From the NCBI GenBank assembly GCA_027482725.1, contig JAIXVT010000019.1:1-10687 (forward strand): DNA of 10,687 nt, given 5' to 3'. Source of the stretch: Pseudomonadota bacterium. GTDB lineage: Bacteria > Bdellovibrionota > UBA1018 > CAIMNF01. Of this stretch, positions 6,719 to 10,687 are shown piece by piece. Each line of letters begins with the position of its first letter. Position 1 is the stretch's first letter. Made by a program: the position numbers and the translations under genes. Under the pieces are notes generated by a model. That model was not told where the DNA came from. It did not search any database and saw only the letters and a list, made by a program, of their open reading frames with translations.

Positions 6719-7492
6719 ATGAACTTGCTGGTCTGTATTAAACAAGTGCCGGACACCGAAACCAAAATCAAACTGAATGGGGATTCCACGGGCATTGATC
6801 CTGCGGGAATCAAATGGATCGTGAGCCCTTACGATGAATTCGCCATCGAAGAAGCTCTCCGCATCAAAGAAAAAAATGCGGGGTCTACGGTAACCGTTTT
6901 ATCAGCAGGACCCGACCGGGTAGTCGATGCCTTACGCACGGCTTTGGCGATGGGTGCAGATAACGCGGTCCATGTGGAACTTCCAGAATCGGCAGATAGC
7001 TTCATGGCAGCCAAGGCACTTGCGGGTGCGATCAAAAAAGAAGCTCCTGCGGAACTCATCTTTTTTGGAAAAGAAGCGATTGACGACGGCGCTGCACAAG
7101 TACCCCAACTCGTCGCCGGATTCTTGGGACTACCCGGATGTACCGTGGTGTGCGGTCTAGAATACGGTTCGGGAACAGTCACAGCTAAGCGTGAAATTGA
7201 AGGGGGATCTTTTGAAAAAGTCGAACTTCCCCTGCCTGCTGTGATCGCGGCACACAAGGGCCTAAACGAGCCCCGCTACGCTACACTCCCCAACATCATG
7301 AAGGCCAAGAAAAAAGAAGTGAAGGCCGTTAAGCTCGCGGATATTGGCGTGTCCCAGGCCGATCAAAAAATAAAACTGAAAAACCTTCAGCTTCCTCCGC
7401 CTAAACAAGCCGGAAAGAAAATCGAAGGCGATGCAGCAACTCAAGCAAAAACTCTTGTTGATTTTTTGCGCAACGAAGCAAAGGTGATCTAA
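6719..7492 (+). CDS. etfB: Electron transfer flavoprotein, beta subunit
   Basis: This is a 257-residue protein of normal EtfB length. Diagnostic features are the N-terminal CIKQVPDTETKIKL, the nucleotide-binding stretch GKEAIDDGAAQVPQ (117-130), and the ETF-beta signature at 156-177 (AKREIEGG with LPAVIA). The recognition loop NEPRYATLPNIMKAKKK (183-199) is nearly identical to the loop by which mitochondrial ETF docks into acyl-CoA dehydrogenases. With EtfA it forms the soluble cytoplasmic ETF that takes electrons from acyl-CoA dehydrogenases and related flavoenzymes and passes them to a membrane quinone reductase. In non-bifurcating ETFs this subunit binds AMP, while bifurcating ones hold a second FAD here. 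The loop suggests the non-bifurcating type, but I cannot settle that by eye. The gene starts 28 bases after batD with no terminator between and lies 4 bases before etfA. Confidence 0.97.
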   Translation: MNLLVCIKQVPDTETKIKLNGDSTGIDPAGIKWIVSPYDEFAIEEALRIKEKNAGSTVTVLSAGPDRVVDALRTALAMGADNAVHVELPESADSFMAAKALAGAIKKEAPAELIFFGKEAIDDGAAQVPQLVAGFLGLPGCTVVCGLEYGSGTVTAKREIEGGSFEKVELPLPAVIAAHKGLNEPRYATLPNIMKAKKKEVKAVKLADIGVSQADQKIKLKNLQLPPPKQAGKKIEGDAATQAKTLVDFLRNEAKVI

Positions 7493-7496
7493 AACT

Positions 7497-8456
7497 ATGG
7501 CAAAATTACTGGTTTTTGTTGAACAGCGTGACGGTAAAGCAAAAAAATCTAGCTTTGAATTGATCGCGGCTGCGGCTAAAGCGGGCCATGAAACCCACGC
7601 GGTTTTGATCGGGGCTTCGGTATCGGGACTTGCGGGGGAGTGCGCTCAATATGGAGCGCAAGCCGTTCATGCGGTAGAAAACGCAAGCTTGGACAAGTAC
7701 ACGTCTGATGCTTACGCCAAAGCCCTTCAGGGCGCGATTAAAGCGCTGAGTCCAGAAATTGTCCTGGCGTCTCACACCCCTATGGGCAAGGATTTGATGC
7801 CGTACTTGTCCGCTCTTTGTGATGCGGGACTTGCTTCCGATTGCACTTCACTAGAATTCGATGGAGCAAAACTAAAGTTGAAGCGTCCGCTCTATTCGGG
7901 CAAGGCCACTGCCGAAGTCGAATTCTTGGGGGGTGGTCTGCAACTGGCGACGATTCGTCCCAATGCGATTGGCCTACCTAAGCCCGACACCTCCAAATCA
8001 GCCACAGCGACGGCACTCAGCGTAGATGTCAGTGGGACCAAAGGGAAATGTTTGGAAGTCCAAAAAGGAGCCTCAACCCGCCCTGACGTTACCGAATCGT
8101 CTATTGTAGTTTCGGGCGGACGATCCCTGAAAACTGCCGAAAACTTTAAGATTCTTGAAGAACTGGCAGATGCGGTCCAAGGCGCGGTCGGCGCATCGCG
8201 TGCAGCGGTTGATGCGGGCTTGCGCCCTCACCGTGACCAAGTCGGGCAAACCGGTAAAGTGGTTGCTCCGCAGCTTTATATTGCGGCCGGAATCAGCGGG
8301 GCGATTCAACATTTGGCGGGCATGCGCACGTCGAAAGTGATTGTAGCGATCAACTCGGACCCACAGGCGCCGATTTTCCAGATTGCAGATTATGCGATTG
8401 TTGGGGATTTGTTTCAGGTTGTTCCCGCAATCACTGCTGAAATCAAAAAGCTCTAA
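7497..8456 (+). CDS. etfA: Electron transfer flavoprotein, alpha subunit
   Basis: This is a 319-residue protein of normal EtfA length. The N-terminal half is the ETF-type nucleotide-binding-like fold (LLVFVEQRDGKAKKSSFELI). The C-terminal half carries the FAD site: SGGR (206-209), GASRAAVDAG (232-241), QVGQTG (248-253), GISGAIQH (265-272) and N286 in IVAINSD. The PROSITE ETF-alpha signature, from LYIAAGISGAIQH through IVAIN, is fully matched. No N-terminal ferredoxin domain is present. EtfA binds the FAD that shuttles one electron at a time between dehydrogenases and the quinone reductase. AAGGTGAT (7481-7488), inside the end of etfB, is the likely ribosome binding site, so EtfB and EtfA are probably made in equal amounts. 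A terminator follows the stop by 22 bases. Confidence 0.97.
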   Translation: MAKLLVFVEQRDGKAKKSSFELIAAAAKAGHETHAVLIGASVSGLAGECAQYGAQAVHAVENASLDKYTSDAYAKALQGAIKALSPEIVLASHTPMGKDLMPYLSALCDAGLASDCTSLEFDGAKLKLKRPLYSGKATAEVEFLGGGLQLATIRPNAIGLPKPDTSKSATATALSVDVSGTKGKCLEVQKGASTRPDVTESSIVVSGGRSLKTAENFKILEELADAVQGAVGASRAAVDAGLRPHRDQVGQTGKVVAPQLYIAAGISGAIQHLAGMRTSKVIVAINSDPQAPIFQIADYAIVGDLFQVVPAITAEIKKL

Positions 8457-8478
8457 AACTTTTTTTTGATCATTTCTT

Positions 8479-8510
8479 AACCCTCGCGGGGTTTCCGCGG
8501 GGGTTTTTTT
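8479..8510 (+). terminator. Rho-independent terminator after etfA
   Basis: The arms CCCTCGCGG (8481-8489) and CCGCGGGGG (8495-8503) pair over 9 positions with one G-U wobble and a 5-base loop. Seven T residues follow (8504-8510), and AA at 8479-8480 can extend the stem against the first Ts. It separates etfBA from the EMO gene. Confidence 0.88.
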
Positions 8511-8531
8511 ATGCAATCCTTGTCGGCATGA
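8511..8531 (+). other. Possible six-codon leader ORF overlapping the EMO start
   Basis: ATG 8511 directly follows the terminator T-run and reads M-Q-S-L-S-A before TGA 8529-8531, which overlaps ATG 8528 of the next gene as ATGA. The run of Gs in the terminator's 3' arm (8499-8503) is 7 bases before it and could act as a ribosome binding site. The EMO start itself has no clear Shine-Dalgarno. The arrangement suggests translational coupling, but an ORF this short can easily arise by chance. Confidence 0.25.
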
Positions 8532-10507
8532 CATGGGAAACACTTGCATTTCTTTTGGTGGCAGGCACGGCATTTGGGATTTCGGGTTATAAATTTTCGC
8601 TGCTGTATAAAGTGATGCGAGCCCAAACCGGAAAAGCCCCCACATTTAAGGATTGGGGCGCACGGATAGGGCAACTCTTCATCAACGTTCTGGGACAAAA
8701 AGCCGTCTTACAAAGCCGTTGGGTAGGCACGGCTCACACGATGATTTTTTGGGGGTTTATCGTCATTACCATCGGCACCCTAGAGCAATTTGCAATGACG
8801 CTCTATAGCGGTGCCAGCTTTGAATTTATCGGAGAAAGCGCCTACTATGCGCTGATCTGGTCCCAAGATTTTTTTACCCTGTTGGTTTTGGTCGGGGTGC
8901 TGATGGCTGCGGCCCGGCGCTACCTGAATCCACCTAAATACTTGGGTCAATCCTCTGATGCCAATTTTGTTCTTATCTTTACCGGCAGCCTTATGGTTTC
9001 CATTTTCTTAATGAATGCGTTTCACTCTTTGGGCAACCCTTGGTTCAAAGAGGCATTTTTTATTTCGTCCGGAATAGGCAACGGGATTGCAAGTTTGGGC
9101 TTTACCGAAGAGCAGTCGCATACCGGGTTCACGGTGTTTAAGTGGATCCACATGCTTTTGGTGTTGGGGTTTGCCGTGTTTATCCCAGGATCCAAGCACT
9201 TGCATATTATAGCTGCGGGTCCCAATACGGTGCTGAAGCACTTGCCCCTTGAGAGAGGCATGAAGTCCATTAATTTTGAAGATGAAACCGTTACCCAATA
9301 CGGTGCTGCCAAAATTACTGATTTTTCGTGGAAAGACGCCTTGGATTTGTATTCCTGTACCGAATGCGGACGGTGTGAATCCCTGTGCCCCGCGTGGAAT
9401 ACCGGTAAACCGCTGTCCCCCAAGAGCTTGATTGTGGACATGAAAAAGAATTTACATGCCAATAAGGCGGCCATCATTGCGGGAAAATCCGAAGAGGTCA
9501 CCCCACTGATCGACGCCAACGTCACAGAAGACGTCATTTGGGCATGTACGTCTTGCCGTGCGTGCGAAGTCGCATGCCCGGTCTTTATTGGGCATACGGA
9601 TAAAATTTATGATGCACGCCGAAACTTGATGATGATGGAATCCAAGTTCCCGGCCGAGGTCCAACCCGTATTTAAAAACATGGAGACCAATGGGACGCCG
9701 TGGGCGTTTAGCGCCAGTGATCGCGCCAACTGGGCACAGGGGTCAGATGTAAAAACCCTTGCCGATATCGGGTCTGCAACGGAACTTGATGCTGTACTTT
9801 GGGTGGGCTGCGCGGGATCTTACGACGACCGCAATAAAAGCGTGTTGAAATCGTTTGTGAACGTACTTCATAAAGCGCAAATCAAGTTTGCGATCTTGGG
9901 AACGGAAGAGCAATGCACCGGCGACGCGGCACGACGGATTGGGAACGAGTACCTGTTCCAGACTTTGGCCAAGATGAATATCGAAACGCTAAACCGCTAT
10001 CAGGTCAAGCGCATCATTACCGCCTGTCCACACTGCTTTAATACTCTGAAAAACGAGTACAAGGACTTTGGTGGCGACTACGAGGTCATTCACCATTCCA
10101 CGTATTTGGCTAAACTCATTGCGGAGGGTCGAATCAAGCCCGCAAAGGAAATGAAAGAAACGGTGACGTTCCATGACAGTTGTTATTTGGGTCGTTGGAA
10201 CGGGATCTACGATGCGCCCCGCACCACACTGGGTGCGGTGAAGGGCGTGAATCTGGTCGAAATGAAACAGAACAAAGAAACCGGATTGTGTTGTGGCGCG
10301 GGTGGCGGGCGCATGTGGATGGAGGAAACGATTGGGGACCGCATTAACGTCAAGCGCACCGAACAAGCGATCGAAACGGGCGCATCGGTGGTGGCGACGT
10401 CATGTCCATTCTGCATGACGATGATCAGCGATGGGGTGAAAACCAAAGATAAGGTGGATGCGATGCGGGTTATGGATATCGCAGAAATTGTGGATCAGAC
10501 GACGTAA
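8528..10507 (+). CDS. ETF:(mena)quinone oxidoreductase, EMO/EtfD-type (cytochrome b + 2x[4Fe-4S] + two CCG domains)
   Basis: This is a 659-residue protein. The N-terminal 230 residues are a NarI-like membrane domain with about five to six hydrophobic segments and candidate heme-b histidines H70, H166, H208, H224 and H226. Two ferredoxin motifs follow: C277-x2-C280-x2-C283-x3-C287-P and C340-x2-C343-x2-C346-x3-C350-P. Two CCG-type domains come next, as in heterodisulfide reductase B: C428, C463 (EQCTGD), C500/C503 (CPHC); then C552, C588-C589 (GLCCGAGGG), C626/C629 (CPFC). This order matches the ETF:menaquinone oxidoreductase described in Syntrophus/Geobacter-type bacteria and mycobacterial EtfD, which oxidises reduced ETF and reduces menaquinone in the membrane. 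Proximity to etfBA supports that role over a heterodisulfide reductase. The first CCG domain has a single cysteine (QC) where the classic motif has two. From memory this is usual in this subfamily. ATG 8528 is chosen because the first membrane segment begins right after it; no upstream in-frame start exists. Confidence 0.88.
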   Translation: MTWETLAFLLVAGTAFGISGYKFSLLYKVMRAQTGKAPTFKDWGARIGQLFINVLGQKAVLQSRWVGTAHTMIFWGFIVITIGTLEQFAMTLYSGASFEFIGESAYYALIWSQDFFTLLVLVGVLMAAARRYLNPPKYLGQSSDANFVLIFTGSLMVSIFLMNAFHSLGNPWFKEAFFISSGIGNGIASLGFTEEQSHTGFTVFKWIHMLLVLGFAVFIPGSKHLHIIAAGPNTVLKHLPLERGMKSINFEDETVTQYGAAKITDFSWKDALDLYSCTECGRCESLCPAWNTGKPLSPKSLIVDMKKNLHANKAAIIAGKSEEVTPLIDANVTEDVIWACTSCRACEVACPVFIGHTDKIYDARRNLMMMESKFPAEVQPVFKNMETNGTPWAFSASDRANWAQGSDVKTLADIGSATELDAVLWVGCAGSYDDRNKSVLKSFVNVLHKAQIKFAILGTEEQCTGDAARRIGNEYLFQTLAKMNIETLNRYQVKRIITACPHCFNTLKNEYKDFGGDYEVIHHSTYLAKLIAEGRIKPAKEMKETVTFHDSCYLGRWNGIYDAPRTTLGAVKGVNLVEMKQNKETGLCCGAGGGRMWMEETIGDRINVKRTEQAIETGASVVATSCPFCMTMISDGVKTKDKVDAMRVMDIAEIVDQTT

Positions 10508-10536
10508 GTAGAAAATCTTTTTTCCGGAAATCAGGG

Positions 10537-10569
10537 ATCCCCGGTGCACGCCGTGTGCCGGGGATTTTT
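10537..10569 (+). terminator. Rho-independent terminator after the EMO gene
   Basis: The arms ATCCCCGGTGCAC (10537-10549) and GTGTGCCGGGGAT (10553-10565) form a 13-pair stem with two wobble pairs and a 3-base GCC loop. Five Ts (10565-10569, the first also in the stem) follow. It lies 29 bases after the EMO stop and ends the transcription unit. Confidence 0.88.
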
Positions 10570-10687
10570 ATTTGTCGATTTGTGGCGAACTCCATGTGGA
10601 CCCATTCCCCGGTTTTCCCCATTTCCCCAAGCGCGAGAACCGCTAAAAGCTCTTTTACAGAACCCGTTGGCAGAGACGCAGAGAGTA

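Noticed and set aside
8441..8471. A/T-rich hairpin around the etfA stop (ATCAAAAAG against CTTTTTTTTGAT).
   Set aside because: The stem is weak and bulged by three Ts; the GC-rich hairpin just downstream explains termination.
8073..8645. Minus-strand ORF of 190 codons.
   Set aside because: It runs antisense through the conserved FAD domain of EtfA, the terminator and the EMO start, and its sequence has no recognisable domain.
9022..9537. Minus-strand ORF of 171 codons; similar antisense ORFs at 6829-7257 and 9989-10366.
   Set aside because: They lie wholly opposite strongly conserved coding sequence of EMO and EtfB and show no domain or ribosome binding site.
10521..10530. Perfect palindrome TTTCCGGAAA after the EMO stop.
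   Set aside because: A single 10-base palindrome just before a terminator, without a second copy or promoter, is not enough to call an operator.
10570..10687. Tail of the window after the last terminator.
   Set aside because: I see no coding start, tRNA, repeat or convincing promoter in these 118 bases; it may be the leader region of a gene outside the window.

Overview
This is a compact, single-strand stretch of bacterial chromosome. Every gene lies on the + strand and base composition looks close to balanced. Two well-known modules sit back to back. The first (1-6690) is the 3' part of a MoxR/Bat (Bacteroides aerotolerance-type) operon. The second (6719-10507) is an electron-transfer flavoprotein (ETF) module followed by its likely membrane quinone reductase. 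Signal peptides, membrane segments and a periplasm-facing Bat complex fit a Gram-negative, diderm organism. The combination of a Bat operon, an EtfB/EtfA pair and an EMO/EtfD-type oxidoreductase reminds me of Bdellovibrio-like or other former Deltaproteobacteria. That placement is an inference from style, not from a marker gene, and is weak.

Region 1-6690. It begins with the C-terminal end of a MoxR-family AAA+ ATPase cut by the window edge. Next come a soluble DUF58 protein with a von Willebrand A (VWA)-like fold, a membrane protein of DUF4381-like architecture, BatA (VWA), a fused BatB-BatC protein (VWA plus TPR plus charged tail), and BatD. Three junctions in a row (1139, 2080, 3066) are ATGA stop/start overlaps, so these cistrons are probably translationally coupled. 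An unusual run of 18 adenines (4786-4803) separates batB-C from batD. MoxR ATPases with VWA partners are generally thought to act as chaperone-like remodelling systems. Here the MoxR and DUF58 proteins would be cytoplasmic, while the two VWA domains and the TPR domain would face the periplasm. The DUF4381-like protein and BatD both have periplasmic beta domains, one membrane anchor and a cytoplasmic helical tail, and their tails look related.

Region 6719-10507. Only 28 bases after batD come etfB and etfA, which encode the heterodimeric ETF that collects electrons from acyl-CoA dehydrogenases and similar flavoenzymes. A rho-independent terminator (8479-8510) follows etfA. Then, 17 bases later, comes a 659-residue membrane oxidoreductase with a b-type cytochrome domain, two [4Fe-4S] motifs and two CCG cysteine domains. 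This is the architecture described as ETF:menaquinone oxidoreductase (EMO) and, in mycobacteria, EtfD. Together the three genes make a route from fatty-acid or amino-acid oxidation to the quinone pool that does not need classical ETF-QO. A second strong terminator (10537-10569) closes the unit. The last 118 bases hold no feature I can support.

Most of the window is recognisable biology rather than a wholly new system. The points most worth checking are the shared C-terminal domain of the DUF4381-like protein and BatD, the BatB-BatC fusion, the A18 tract, the possible co-transcription of the Bat and ETF modules, and the terminator/mini-ORF arrangement in front of the EMO gene.
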